In this document: positions 31,601 to 40,250 of the stretch, one piece after another
Layout of the letters: each line of letters begins with the position of its first letter
How positions within the stretch are numbered: position 1 is the stretch's first letter
Source of the DNA: Gymnothorax reevesii
Lineage: Eukaryota > Chordata > Actinopteri > Anguilliformes > Muraenidae
Assembly (NCBI GenBank): GCA_029721435.1
Contig: CM056583.1
Coordinates: 57,626,120 to 57,690,119, forward strand
Length of the DNA stretch: 64,000 nt
Reading direction: 5' to 3'
Notes under the pieces: model-generated
What the model was told of the DNA's origin: nothing
What the model saw: only the letters and a program-made list of their open reading frames with translations
The model's database searches: none
Program-made: the position numbers and the translations under genes

Positions 31601-33675
31601 AAGATAGAATGAATGCACGCACATCCAAAAACCAATATCACAGGTGCTGGACCCAAAGAAACAGTAGAAAAAAAGAGAATAAAAGTCCGCACACTGTTAA
31701 AGTAGCTCCCAGAAGACTGGTACAAGGAATAAAGTCTTCTGGGAGCTACTTTAACAGTGTGCGGACTTTTATTCTCTTTTTTTCATCAATTTGGACTTGG
31801 GCATATTGAAGGGTGGGATTGTTTTCGGACCATAACTCTAAAATGTGAAAAGCGGGAGACATCGTGTAAAAACCATTCTAGTATTGGATAAGGGCTGCAA
31901 ATTTGGAGGTTTTCCTACACATTGCCCTTAGTGCAGTAAAATGACTATTCATTTGCATTAGCTACACCTGGTTTTCCCCCTTGGGTGAAATAAATGCATG
32001 CGTAAAGACGACTTCTGCCAGAATGTTAGGGAACTAATTTTGAAGTAAAATGGGCAGTAGGGAGCATGTATTGGGTGAAAGCGATTGCCAGCAGGGTGTC
32101 AACCGAGTATTGAATTGCACAGAATCATTTTGTTTGCAGAACCAAATCCGAAGTTGAATTGAGAATGTTGTCCCAATCTGGCGCTCACGACTGGGTTCTC
32201 TGCAGGCATGATGGGTCGCGGTGGAATGGGACGCGGTGGCGATCGCGGAGGATTCATCCCCAGGGGTGGCCCCCGCGGCATGGGCCGGGGTGGGCCGACG
32301 GGAGGCAACATGCAGCAGAGAGCTGGAGACTGGCAGTGCCCCAACCAGTGAGTATTATCCATAACCCTCTCCACTTGGTTCATGCCTCAGTATCCAGGGC
32401 CGGGATGATGGTACTGATCTACTCTGACCCTGCAGGGGCTGCGGGAACCAGAACTTCGCCTGGAGGATGGAGTGCAACCAGTGCAAGGCCCCCAAACCAG
32501 AGGGCTTTGGCCCTCCTCCTCCCTTCCCCCCTCCAGGTTAGCTCTTTTCATTGGACTGAACCACAAACCTGCTCTCGCACCTGCACTTTTTCTACAGGAC
32601 TGGCCAGTTATGATTTAAATGAGCCAGGGTGATGCATTAATACTGCTGTCAAGTTTATGTGGAAGTCCTGTTTCCTGCAAATATCGGTGGGTCTTAAAAC
32701 ATTGCATGTTGATGTGGTCCTCTCCCTGGGAACTGAGGCTGTTGGATATTGTAGTGGAAAAAATTTAAGTGTTGAGTGTGATTTTAACTGACCCTTTACG
32801 ACCAGTGTGTCAGTATGACAGGAATTGCAGAGACTGCATTGTTTGGTCTGACCAATGCTGCTTGTGATTGGCAGGTGGTGACCGGGGTAGGGGTGGCCCT
32901 GGCATGCGAGGGGGCAGAGGCATGGACCGCGGTGGTCCCGGAGGGCCAGGGGGATTCAGGGGGTCCCGAGGGGGCGGCGACCGCGGCGGGCCTGGCGGTT
33001 TCCGTGGAGGGCGCGGAATGGACAGAGGAGGCTTCGGTGGGGGACGAGGCCGGGGTGGCCCACCCATGGATGACATGGGAAGAGGGGCTAGGAGAGGCAT
33101 GGGACCCCCAGGGAAGATGGAGATGAAGTGAGTCTTATTTTGGTTAGACTTCTGCAGGTAGTGCCTCTTAAACTGGTCTTAAAGGGATTTTGAGTCCTGT
33201 CCTGCGATTAGCGGGGAGAAAAGTTTTTGTGATCTGAAGACTCACAGCCAAATGTTTGGTTAGTGGTCCTAAGGCCTAGATTTTCATGAGGGCTAGAATT
33301 CCTAGCTACTGTCTGAGCTCTGTCATCTTTCAAACTTTGCATGGCAAGGTTACCAACATCTTTATCTTAAAAAAAAAAAACCAAGTAATTTTTTTTATCC
33401 TCAGACAATGAAGGGGCCACAAATGACATCAGATTTGTCTCATTTGCCTTGGGCCTTGTGTGTGGTAATCTAGTGTCTAGTTGTTCACCAATGCTTTTGG
33501 CAGTGGATGAATGGTACTGGATGAGTAATTGAGTGGTAGTTATAGCTGTCCGATTATAAGAGTACTTGCTTGTGCTCATTTTGATGGACGGTAGATGGGT
33601 GAATAATGGCCATGGTTCTGCTCTCTCTCTCTCAGGGGCGACCACCGCCAGGAACGTCGGGACCGGCCTTATTAG
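13617..33675 (+). CDS. ewsr1: ewsr1, FET-family RNA-binding protein (16 joined exons)
   Basis: This is an EWSR1 orthologue, a nuclear RNA- and DNA-binding protein acting in transcription and splicing. Coding exons: 13617-13632, 14849-14885, 15260-15311, 16686-16827, 17432-17633, 19398-19705, 21454-21640, 29171-29208, 29804-29821, 30118-30233, 30435-30564, 31212-31328, 32206-32347, 32436-32536, 32875-33127, 33636-33675. All introns are GT-AG and phases agree throughout, giving 1,899 nt (632 residues; human EWSR1 is 656). Order of domains: SYGQ-rich low-complexity region 1-252, RGG1 about 275-330, RRM about 346-432, RGG2 to about 490, RanBP2-type zinc finger with C499, C504, C515 and C518, RGG3, then the PY-NLS ending RQERRDRPY. 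The RRM motif [16 protein letters not shown] and the C-terminus fit EWSR1 rather than FUS or TAF15. Which teleost duplicate (a or b) it is cannot be told. An optional 36-nt exon may lie in intron 5. Confidence 0.95.
14849..15311 (+). CDS. ewsr1: ewsr1 coding exons 2 and 3 (14849-14885, 15260-15311)
   Basis: Exon 2 reads [13 protein letters not shown] and exon 3 continues [17 protein letters not shown]. These are the first degenerate SYGQ repeats of the prion-like activation domain. The junction is phase 2 and exon 3 ends in phase 0. Intron 2 lies between them and shows only a T run near 15,155-15,165. Confidence 0.88.
15312..16685 (+). other. ewsr1: ewsr1 intron 3
   Basis: 1.4 kb with donor GTGAGT and acceptor TGTTGTAG. 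No independent gene was recognised. The 141-codon open frame at 16,301-16,726 is out of frame with exon 4 and resembles no family, so it is treated as chance. Confidence 0.7.
16686..16827 (+). CDS. ewsr1: ewsr1 coding exon 4 (low-complexity domain)
   Basis: Encodes 47 residues rich in Ser, Tyr, Gln, Gly and Ala, starting [15 protein letters not shown]. It corresponds to human exon 4. The tyrosines spaced by Gly/Ser/Gln are the residues known in this family to drive phase separation and activation. Confidence 0.9.
17432..17633 (+). CDS. ewsr1: ewsr1 coding exon 5 (low-complexity domain)
   Basis: Encodes [20 protein letters not shown] and onward to [15 protein letters not shown]. The Ala/Thr-rich centre ([13 protein letters not shown]) matches the human exon 5 pattern YDTTTATVTTTQ. 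The exon ends in phase 2, the phase required by both the candidate 36-nt exon and exon 6. Confidence 0.92.
17634..19397 (+). other. ewsr1: ewsr1 intron 5, repeat-invaded
   Basis: Contains two direct copies of CGGCGGGGGATATAGT at 17,944-17,959 and 18,096-18,111, which probably belong to a dispersed repeat. A fragment of the 12,239-type MITE lies near 18,400-18,470. An AT-rich repeat with alternating AATTCCGAATTAAA-like words lies at about 18,780-18,925. The candidate residual exon at 18,937 directly follows that repeat. Confidence 0.65.
18937..18972 (+). CDS. ewsr1: Candidate 36-nt residual or cassette exon of ewsr1
   Basis: Between an acceptor-like TTATAG and a good donor GTAAAT lie 36 nt. 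Joined to exon 5 they read [12 protein letters not shown]. This resembles the human exon 6 stretch YSYPQVPGSYPMQP in the same relative place. Both boundaries are phase 2, so inclusion keeps the frame, and the bases just upstream would add H-Y before S as in human N-Y-S. An in-frame TAA lies just before, at the edge of a repeat, so the 5' part of the ancestral exon appears lost. The polypyrimidine tract is weak; inclusion in mRNA is uncertain. Confidence 0.5.
19398..19705 (+). CDS. ewsr1: ewsr1 coding exon 6 (low-complexity domain, human exon 7 equivalent)
   Basis: The largest low-complexity exon (308 nt) starts [20 protein letters not shown], like human SYSSTQPTSYDQSSYSQQ. It continues with GGYQ/GGYG repeats, a Gln/Pro/Ala run, then [20 protein letters not shown]. 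It ends in phase 1. In human oncogenic fusions the activation domain encoded up to this exon is retained. Confidence 0.93.
19747..21200. mobile_element. Eroded DNA transposon, GGGCTGGGC-ended family
   Basis: The left end is GGGGCTGGGCGATATGG and the right end TTTTGCCCAGCCCT, an imperfect inverted pair. A better preserved copy lies at 25,334-26,504 in intron 7, and a decayed right end near 42,640. No transposase is visible. Confidence 0.5.
20695..20920. repeat. Two tandem ~121-bp units with a half-site palindrome
   Basis: Unit 1 (20,695-20,815) and unit 2 (from about 20,816) share TGTGCTATAACT, CATTTAGAGCTTAG and GTATGAGG in the same order. At the joint lies a perfect 13-bp inverted repeat, CACATTTGACCTT (20,788-20,800) and its complement (20,808-20,820), which presents two AGGTCA-type half-sites facing each other. 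Confidence 0.7.
21454..21640 (+). CDS. ewsr1: ewsr1 coding exon 7 (start of RGG1)
   Basis: Encodes [20 protein letters not shown] followed by Gly-rich sequence with RGRGRGG, two FDRGG repeats and MRGG repeats. It matches human exon 8 (RQDHPSS...[12 protein letters not shown]). Arginines in these RGG boxes are the known targets of asymmetric dimethylation in the family. It ends in phase 2. Confidence 0.94.
21641..29170 (+). other. ewsr1: ewsr1 intron 7, 7.5 kb
   Basis: By far the longest intron, with donor GTAAGT and acceptor ATTTCCCCAG. It has a C run at 21,733-21,748 and a second C run near 21,870-21,880. One transposon copy lies at 25,334-26,504, and there is a short TG repeat near 28,160-28,170. 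The remainder (about 22,050-25,300 and 26,510-29,100) is T-rich and shows no repeat family I recognise. No exon of another gene was seen on either strand. In human the corresponding introns are the tumour breakpoint cluster. Confidence 0.75.
25334..26504. mobile_element. DNA transposon remnant with TAGGGCTGGGC ends
   Basis: The left end TAGGGCTGGGCAATATGG and right end ATATCGCCCAGCCCTA are inverted copies. Inside, 25,491-25,560 and about 25,880-25,955 form a second inverted pair, with GTGAATATAGTTTGTTTGCA on the left. This suggests a foldback element inside the outer one, or subterminal repeats. It carries no transposase. Confidence 0.6.
29171..29208 (+). CDS. ewsr1: ewsr1 coding exon 8
   Basis: 38 nt encoding [13 protein letters not shown], equivalent to human AGERGGFNKPGG. 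It runs from phase 2 to phase 1. Confidence 0.92.
29804..29821 (+). CDS. ewsr1: ewsr1 18-nt micro-exon 9
   Basis: CCTGCAG precedes and GTGAGT follows 18 nt that read GMGGGM in frame, phase 1 to phase 1. A long CT tract (29,763-29,800) lies just upstream and may help recognition of so small an exon. In human the same place encodes an acidic stretch, PMDEGPDLDLG. Here it is neutral and Gly/Met-rich. Skipping it would not alter the frame. Confidence 0.8.
30118..30233 (+). CDS. ewsr1: ewsr1 coding exon 10 (RRM start)
   Basis: Encodes [20 protein letters not shown] and on to [15 protein letters not shown] is RNP2 of the RRM. An acidic run precedes the domain, as in human DEDSDNSAIYVQGL. It ends in phase 0. 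Confidence 0.94.
30435..30564 (+). CDS. ewsr1: ewsr1 coding exon 11 (RRM core)
   Basis: Encodes [20 protein letters not shown], then [33 protein letters not shown] occupies the RNP1 position, and KRTGLP...KDSGKPKG is the long FET-specific loop that contacts nucleic acid. It ends in phase 1. Confidence 0.95.
31212..31328 (+). CDS. ewsr1: ewsr1 coding exon 12 (RRM end, RGG2 start)
   Basis: [16 protein letters not shown] closes the [23 protein letters not shown] then starts the second Arg/Gly/Met-rich region. The donor GTGCGT is slightly unusual but usable. Confidence 0.93.
31588..31798. repeat. Hairpin insertion (perfect 52-bp arms) with 12-bp target duplication, ewsr1 intron 12
   Basis: Positions 31,667-31,718 are the exact reverse complement of 31,733-31,784, with a 14-nt loop. 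The whole 187-bp insert (31,600-31,786) is flanked by CAATTTGGACTT on both sides (31,588-31,599 and 31,787-31,798). A 12-bp duplication is longer than cut-and-paste transposons make and fits LINE-type reverse transcription. The insertion broke an older repeat that resumes on the other side. The transcript would form a long perfect RNA hairpin inside the pre-mRNA. Confidence 0.85.
32206..32347 (+). CDS. ewsr1: ewsr1 coding exon 13 (RGG2, zinc finger start)
   Basis: Encodes [20 protein letters not shown] and further Gly/Arg repeats, then [11 protein letters not shown]. The first zinc-binding Cys (residue 499) is in this exon. The finger is split by intron 13, only 88 nt long, exactly as in human (CPNP/GCGNQ). 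Confidence 0.94.
32436..32536 (+). CDS. ewsr1: ewsr1 coding exon 14 (RanBP2-type zinc finger)
   Basis: Encodes [20 protein letters not shown], then [13 protein letters not shown]. With exon 13 it gives the spacing C-x4-C-x10-C-x2-C, and W511, the family residue that stacks on a GGU RNA motif. It ends in phase 1. Confidence 0.95.
32875..33127 (+). CDS. ewsr1: ewsr1 coding exon 15 (RGG3)
   Basis: The third and largest RGG region (84 residues) begins [20 protein letters not shown] and ends [10 protein letters not shown]. It lines up closely with human [22 protein letters not shown]...GPGKMDK. It ends two bases into a Lys codon. Confidence 0.94.
33636..33675 (+). CDS. ewsr1: ewsr1 last exon (PY-NLS)
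   Basis: Encodes [12 protein letters not shown] and the stop TAG. This is the C-terminal PY-NLS recognised by transportin-1 in the FET family. All key basic residues and the final Pro-Tyr are present. A CT tract precedes the acceptor. Confidence 0.96.
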
Positions 33676-34030
33676 GTGCCATTCCAGCGCACACATTCCC
33701 GTTCTACGCCGGATTTATTTTTTTAACTGTTTTAAAATTTCCGTGTTTATTGACTGGGGTTATTTTGCATTGTTCATATCTGCATTTAGTCCTCGACCTG
33801 GTTTCTGTTTTGATTCGCCATTTTATATTTTTATTGTTTTTATTTTCACTTTTTTGTAAAGAGGATTGTGAGTATGCATGCTGTGTAGTGCCCTCATAAA
33901 ACGGGAGATATTGTGAGATATTTGTCAAATGATTTGATGTGTTTTTTTTTTTTTTTTTAAACCAATTGTACCCATCCGTCCTGCTGCCCTGTATTTTATT
34001 GATGAATATTGACTATTAAAAATAAGAAAA
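33676..34030 (+). other. ewsr1: ewsr1 3' UTR
   Basis: T-rich untranslated sequence runs from the stop codon to just beyond the polyadenylation signal at 34,015-34,020. A T run of about 18 lies near 33,942-33,959. Confidence 0.7.
34015..34020 (+). terminator. ewsr1: ewsr1 polyadenylation signal ATTAAA
   Basis: ATTAAA lies 340 nt after the stop codon and is followed by AAATAAGAAAATGA. A TG/T-rich stretch about 25 nt further on is suitable as the downstream element. No better AATAAA lies between the stop and this site. Confidence 0.6.
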
Positions 34031-34816
34031 TGAATTCCTGCCTCGTTTTGGAGTAAGAGTTGCATTGCCATTCCTAGTTTCTAATTTAATCCCTTGATGG
34101 GATATGGCCATTTTTGGTGGCGGCGCTTTCTAAAGTGAACTTGAATTAAAAATTTCATGACATTCAAATGTTTAAAGGTGACATAGAATGGTTGAACAGG
34201 GTATTTATCCTTCTGTGATGTGACCTATAAACAACAAAATTTTGGTTGGGTCTGTTATGCCACAGAGGCTTCCTAAAAACTTCTCTTAAAAAGCTGTGTT
34301 AGGGTGGGGGATTTGGAACGCGTTGTTTTGCACCTATTTGGCGACCTTTCGAGCTTAACTGGCAACCTGAAATGCAAGCACTTGACGCTGATTGGCTGGC
34401 TTTGCTGCCTAAAGCAAAGCAAGTCATAATCGCTTTCCATGTTACTTGTGATGAAAATCATCTTTACGCAAATGAAACAAACTTCAAGGCACAATGATTA
34501 TAATTCTGTGTGAGAATCTAATTAATAAGCATTAATTGAATAATTATGGACTACGGCAAATAATCGTAACTCTAGATCCACGCAGAATGCGTGAGACTTG
34601 GCATCTCTGCTAATGTTTTGGTGTTAACGCACCAGGCGAAACATCTTCACAAACTAAAGGCGTAGATGCCAACTTTTCATAGTCTTAATGAGCATGGCAG
34701 GATTATTGGCAACAACAATCTTCACGGATTTATTTTAGATCTCCTTTCAAAGCTGTTGAGTGATAATCGCGTCATACATATGCTTGACAAGGAAAACCAA
34801 TATATTCTATTTTTTT
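34031..34816. other. Intergenic spacer after ewsr1
   Basis: No gene was recognised. The sequence is AT-rich and without clear repeat borders up to the element at 34,817. Confidence 0.5.
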
Positions 34817-35783
34817 TAGCTCACCTGACGAAGTCAGATGAGCTTATGTCATGGCCTGTTTGTCCGTTGTTCGTCTGTAAACATCTCTGAAACCGCTGGG
34901 CCTATGAAGCTGAAACTTGACAGGTATTCTACCCATGAGGACACCAAAGTTTGTTCAAGGTGTTCGATCCGATTTCAAACATGGCCGCCATGGTGGCCAT
35001 ATTGAAAATCACATAATTGGCCATCTGAAAGCTATTTATGCACATATTCAGCTGAAATTTCCTATGCAGTTAATACGTGGCAAGATGCATCCCATATAAT
35101 ACGAGTTTTTCCGTATTTTGAATTTTGACCTTGCTTTGACCTTCAACTTTATACAACCCCCTTGAGTTGCTTTGAAATCTTTCAAAATCATCTCCGAAAC
35201 TACTTGGCCAATGAAGGTGAAACTTGACCGGTACCTTCCTGCCTATGAGGACAATAAGTTTTGTTCTCAAGGCATTTCGATCCGATTTCACATAATTGGC
35301 CATCTGAAAGCTATTTATTCACATATTCGGCTGAAATTTGCTATGTAGGTAGTAAGTACCAAGATGCATCACAAGAGTTTTTCCATTTTTTATATTTTGA
35401 CCTTGATTTGACCTTCAACTTTGTACGGCCCCTCAGTTGCAGTGAAACCTTTAAAACTCTTCTCAAAAACTACTTCACCAATGAAGCTGAAACTTGACAA
35501 GCATCTTCCCACCCATTAGGACACTAAATTTGTTCAAGGCGCTCTGATTTCATTTTAAATATGGCCGCCATACCGGCCGTATTGAAAATCGCACAGCTGG
35601 CCATCTGAAAGCTATTTATGCATATATTCAGCTGAAATTTGTCATGTAGGTAGTATGTGGCAAGATCAATCACATGCCTATAAAACGTTTTCCCGTATTT
35701 TGAATTTTGACCTTTCACCTTCAGCTTTAAACTTGCCCGAATAACGTAATTTTGTGGTAACCGCAGCTGATTCAGGTGAGCTA
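34817..35783. mobile_element. TAGCTCACCTGA-ended element with three internal tandem units
   Basis: The ends TAGCTCACCTGA (34,817-34,828) and TCAGGTGAGCTA (35,772-35,783) are exact inverted copies. Between them a unit recurs three times, starting near 34,882, 35,189 and 35,459. Each has GAAACTTGAC, AGGACA, a GCTATTTAT word and a TTTTGACCTT run in the same order. Unit 2 lacks about 34 bp containing ATGGCCGCCAT, which explains its shorter length (270 against 307 bp). No protein is encoded. Confidence 0.75.
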
Positions 35784-37110
35784 CAGGGCTTGTAGCCCTA
35801 TTTTAACATATTAATAAAATCTAACAACGTGATGTTAACAGTTTGTACAGGTTTTTGAGGTAGATGCAAAGTCGGAACTGTTCTGCTACGTAGCACCAAA
35901 CGCTGCAAGAAGCCGGCTCGAAATTGTGCCAAGTTGGTAAAACTGTCAGGTGAAATGGGCTGAGCAAAATATGTCTGGTTGAATGTAGTAGGAATCCAAT
36001 TAAAAAAAACAGCAGCCACGCATCTCGTGCATTTCTTTCGGTTGGAAGGTTATGGAACGTTTGCACACAGCTTCCACGGCCTGGAAGAGTACACCTCGGT
36101 ACCCAACTTGCCATTTAACTTTGTGAACACTGCTGCAACTTACTTTCCGTAGAGGGCGGGAGAGCGGGTGTATGCAAATTACTTTGAAGGGGAGGAAACT
36201 GAATGAGAGTTTGGGTGGGGGGGCAGTGAGATACATATGTAGTCTGAAAATTGAAGCCAATGCAGAAATGCCTTACAATGGCATTCTATTTAATGGCCAG
36301 CAGATGGTGACTTCAGTGGTTGCATAAGAAGTCCAATGCTATAGAATACTGGTCTTCAATGTCGTTCCTGTGGACCCACTGTGTATACTGGTTTTTGTTC
36401 TAACCAAATTAGGACTTTAACAAGCTGTTAATTTGCTGCCCTTGACGGTGACTTAAGAGGTTCGCTACAACACACTTGCGATTTCGCACATGCAAGCTTT
36501 GTAGAGGTAGTAAGGAGGACGTGCAGCTGTCTTGCAGCAGCTGTGCATGCTTTTCTATACCCCAGCCGTGCTCGGACGTTCTATTTATTTGCAGGTGGTG
36601 TGTGCGCCCGTCTTATTTCACACTCGTAGGAAACTTGCGGTCGACTTGGGTCTTGGATAAAAAGTCTTATTTCCACGACCGACAAAAAAAAACGCGCGTC
36701 TGACCTGCATGTTCCTCGCGTGCTCCTTGCGTCGGAAAGGGAAAGGGAAACTTACTCCTTGGCCTTTCTCTGGAAATCATTGAGTGTTTTGTGCATGATC
36801 AAAATCCATTGCACATGCTTACAGGCAGTCTGCAGGGCTCATAATTTCGCAAGAACCTCCTGCGTGGCCCGTGAGTTCCTTGGCATTTTTTGGTGTAGAT
36901 ACGCCGTGGAGTGGAAATACGGCCGGTTGTGACCGAGGCTTAAATCGCAAGTTATCAGATATATCTATGCCATCAAGAATAAAGAATACCATACTCTCAT
37001 TGCGATGTATTGGAAATATCAGCATAAAATGAGCAAAAACAATGTAACCTATGAAACATGCTGTTGGCTCCTAATTGATGAAAACTAATTGGCACATCAT
37101 GATAAATTTA
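35784..37110. other. Intergenic, mostly unassigned
   Basis: Contains a decayed fragment resembling the 12,239-type MITE near 36,340-36,440. Otherwise no gene or repeat was recognised. Confidence 0.45.
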
Positions 37111-37189
37111 TTGGGCTGGGCCAGGCAGTGGCCAGGCCCCTATGAACGCTAATGTTGCTGCCTGAGTGAGTGACTGACTGCCTGAGTGA

Positions 37190-37360
37190 TCAAGTCCAGC
37201 GATTGGTCCGCCGGCGGGGAAGAACTTCAACGATTGGTTGGCCGATGGTTGGCTGGCTGACTGGCCGGCGGGGAAGAAATTCAGCGATTTGTCGGCTGGC
37301 AGGAAAGAACTTCAACGATTGGTGGGCCGACGATTGGCTGGCTGGCTGGCTGGCCGGGCT
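37190..37360. repeat. Degenerate minisatellite
   Basis: The words GGCGGGGAAGAACTTCAACG and GATTGGTTGGCCGA recur with changes three to four times, interspersed with GGCTGGCTGGCTGG. Short tandem duplication with 4-bp slippage inside it explains the pattern. Confidence 0.65.
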
Positions 37361-37604
37361 TTCACATCACTCGTGTTTACTGTCTGCATATTTGCATTAT
37401 AAATGCATGGGTCTCGGAATCTCGGCTTTGAGACACTGCAGCAGAAACTGATTACTTTGCTACTGTCCCGGCTTCTCACCGACAGGCGACACCCAACTAG
37501 GGAGGGTATTCTCTTTTTAATTTTGTTAGGAAAAGCGTGTGGGACCTAAAAATTGAAAATGCAAAGCCAGGCAGGGCAATCTGTCATGATAATGAAAAAG
37601 AAAA

Positions 37605-38115
37605 GTGATGAACTGCATTAGAGATTTAATTATGAGACACACATTGCGTCTACTTCTTGAAAAAGAAAAAGCATTTCCGAGAATGTATTTGCTTTATGAG
37701 ATTAGCGTTTTCGATTTCGTTTTGTTAGTTATTTGTGGGGTACTTCTTGCAAATGAAATTGGTGCCTACATGGACTTAAATGCAAACGCAAAGTGGAGGA
37801 TTACTTTAGCATTTTCGTGATGATACAAATAACGCGTGTGCTTCTCGAAAACTAAAAAGCATTTTCGAGTATGTATTTGCTGTATACGATTAGCGTTTTC
37901 GTTTTGCTAGTGATATTGCAGGGCACTTCTCAAAAATGCAAATAAGGAATGTTTTTTTTTAATTTTCCATTTGTTATGTTGCATACATGGACTTGAAAAT
38001 GAAAATGCAAAGTGGAGGATTACATTTGCATTTTTAGTATGATACAAATAATGCGCTTGTATCTTGAAAATGAAAATGCATTTCTGACATTGCTTTTTCA
38101 TTTTCATTTTGTTAA
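37605..38115. repeat. Degenerate ~190-220-bp tandem repeat
   Basis: GCAAAGTGGAGGATTAC occurs at about 37,789 and 38,007. GTATTTGCT...GATTAGCGTTTTCG occurs at about 37,686 and 37,874. GATACAAATAA occurs twice. About two and a half units with many indels are visible. No coding sense. Confidence 0.55.
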
Positions 38116-39030
38116 CTACATGCTTCCATACATAATAGCTTGTCAAGCTATGCGAGTGCATTAGCCATCAAAGATCACAAATTCTACTTAAGATATTGTT
38201 GGTACATATCTTTAAATATCCTTAGCATGCAAAGCGATTAACTCATCATTTTACTATTAAAATTCACAAAAGGAATTTGGATACATAGGAAAATGTTATT
38301 AAAACAGGCTGAAGGTTCAATTATTTCAAAACATTTATTTAAATACATATTTTATGTATGGATTTGGTACACTTTCCTTCTGTTTGGGTGAAGTGACTCA
38401 GGGCATTATGTTGATATGAATTTGACAAATTATTGGATACATATTGTATTCATCTCAATTCCCAACAAATTAAAGTAGCATGTGATGAGACCGTGTTCAT
38501 TAACCACTCACAAATTACTACTAACAATGTATAGGAAGTTCCATTCTCATTTTTGTGATAAAATAAAATGTTTTAATTTTCAGTATTTATGTTGTTGTTG
38601 TACCTGCATTATTGTTTTCCTGCATTACAGAATTCTTTGGTAATTTCTGTCAAACTAATCTATGTGGAGTTTCATAAACCAGCTTGTAACCACTGTCTAA
38701 TTTGTGGAGTAGTTTGGAGGTGAGGACACAGCAGTGTGTGTAGACTGCATAGATGCAGTTTAAAGAGTCCCAGGCCTCTGAAAATGATGAGGAGTTCTCC
38801 TTTTTGTTGTCATTTCAGATTTACCACACAGCTGCTGCAGAGTTAAAGAATGCACATGAATCAATGACAATCCAGTTATTGCTCTTTTCAAGAACATCCG
38901 ATTGATAGGGCACCAGTCAAATGGAACTTCATGTGAATGTCCGACATCTAATGTTAGGAATCGACGGGGCATTGCGTAAGCAAACGCTGTACATGTGTAT
39001 GTGCGAAGAAAACAGAGATAATCCCCAAAA
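38116..39030. other. Unassigned intergenic sequence
   Basis: AT-rich, with no recognisable gene or repeat end up to the LINE fragment. Confidence 0.4.
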
Positions 39031-39039
39031 CAAATGGTC

Positions 39040-40250
39040 ATCATGCATGCCTATACCAAAACAAAAACAAAAAGGCAAACTGTTGACAACTGTCTTGCAG
39101 GAGCAGCAAGATTATATGCTCGAAAAGGAGTAGGAAGAAGTAAGAACTTGTTTAATCCTACCCCTTGCATTCCCGCATTCTACAGTCAAGGTATTAAATT
39201 CTCTATTATTATACTTAAAACATTCACTGTCTATTCAGGAACCAATGGTATTTACAATTTATTGACTATAATATTCAATAAGCTACTTATATACAAATAT
39301 ACACAGAATATTGCACCTGTATATAATACTGAATTTCTATACTTCTAGTAACCCCTGCGCACACACAGAAGAAGACATTACAGACAATGTATCCACGTTT
39401 GTCTAAACCCTGCCATTACCGTCCTGGGTCAAACTGCTGTTCCTCATCCTTATATTTATTTAAAATTTGTATTTTATATGTTTTTTAAAACTTGCCAATG
39501 GTTTTACATTTCCTTAATTCATCTGTTAAACTGTTCCATAATTTGACCCCAGAGACTGACACACACATGCTTTTCAAGGTTGTTCTGACACGATTTATTT
39601 TTAAGTTCAGTTCCCCTCTTAGATTATAGCCTCCTTCTCTCTCTGAGAAAAGTTTATTTATGTTGCCTTGGAGTAAGTTATTTTTTGCTTTAAATATCAT
39701 TTGTGCTGTTTTAAATTGAATCTGATCTTGAAATTTTAGAGCTTGCAGTTTTAAGAAAAGTCTATTTGTGTGGTCTCTAAATCCTACTTTGTGGATGAAT
39801 CTGATAGCCCTTTTCTGCATTATATTTATTGTTTGAAGATTACTTTTATATGTGTTTCCCCATACCTTTACACAATAGGTCAGATAAGGTAAAATTAATG
39901 CCCAATATAAAATATATAGTGTTTTCAAGTTGAAGATCTGCCTTGCTTTTCCCAGGACGGCAATGCTCCGTGCCAGCTTCCCCCAAACATAATTTAATAT
40001 ATGGTTTCCAGCAGATTTTGTGGTCTAGAATTACACCAAGGAATTTAATTTCATTTACTCTTTCTATGCTAATATTATCAATGTTTAATTTTACATCTAT
40101 ATTTCTCTTATAAGGTCCGAACAACATAAAATTAGTTTTGTTCAGAATTAAAGACAATTTATTAGCATCAAACCACCTTTTTATGGTATTCATTTCCTTT
40201 GTAATCAACTCCAAAAGCTGCTGTAATTCCATACCTGAACAAAAAATCAT
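39040..40250 (-). pseudogene. CR1/L2-type LINE fragment (RT C-terminal half and 3' UTR)
   Basis: On the minus strand, 40,250-39,960 encodes IKRWFDANKLSLILNKTNFM and IKFLGVILDHKICWKPYIK, the late part of a LINE reverse transcriptase. 39,928-39,485 continues in another frame with ALILPYLTYCVKVWGNTYKS, MQKRAIRFIHKVGFRDHTN and VSGVKLWNSLTDELR. These match the conserved tail after the palm domain. The catalytic FxDD part upstream is missing. The sequence from 39,480 down to about 39,040 is probably its 3' UTR. Frameshifted and 5'-truncated, as expected for dead LINE copies. Confidence 0.75.

Noticed and set aside
32810..33126. Long proline-rich and valine/glycine-rich frames opposite and beside ewsr1 exon 15
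   Set aside because: Shadows of the RGG3 coding sequence. The GDRGRGG frame is the one that splices in phase to the PY-NLS.
13617..33675. Identification as fus or taf15
   Set aside because: The RRM loop sequence, the exon structure after RGG1, and the tail [12 protein letters not shown] match EWSR1 best. The FUS tail and its Gly-rich block, and the TAF15 DRGGGYGG repeats, are absent.
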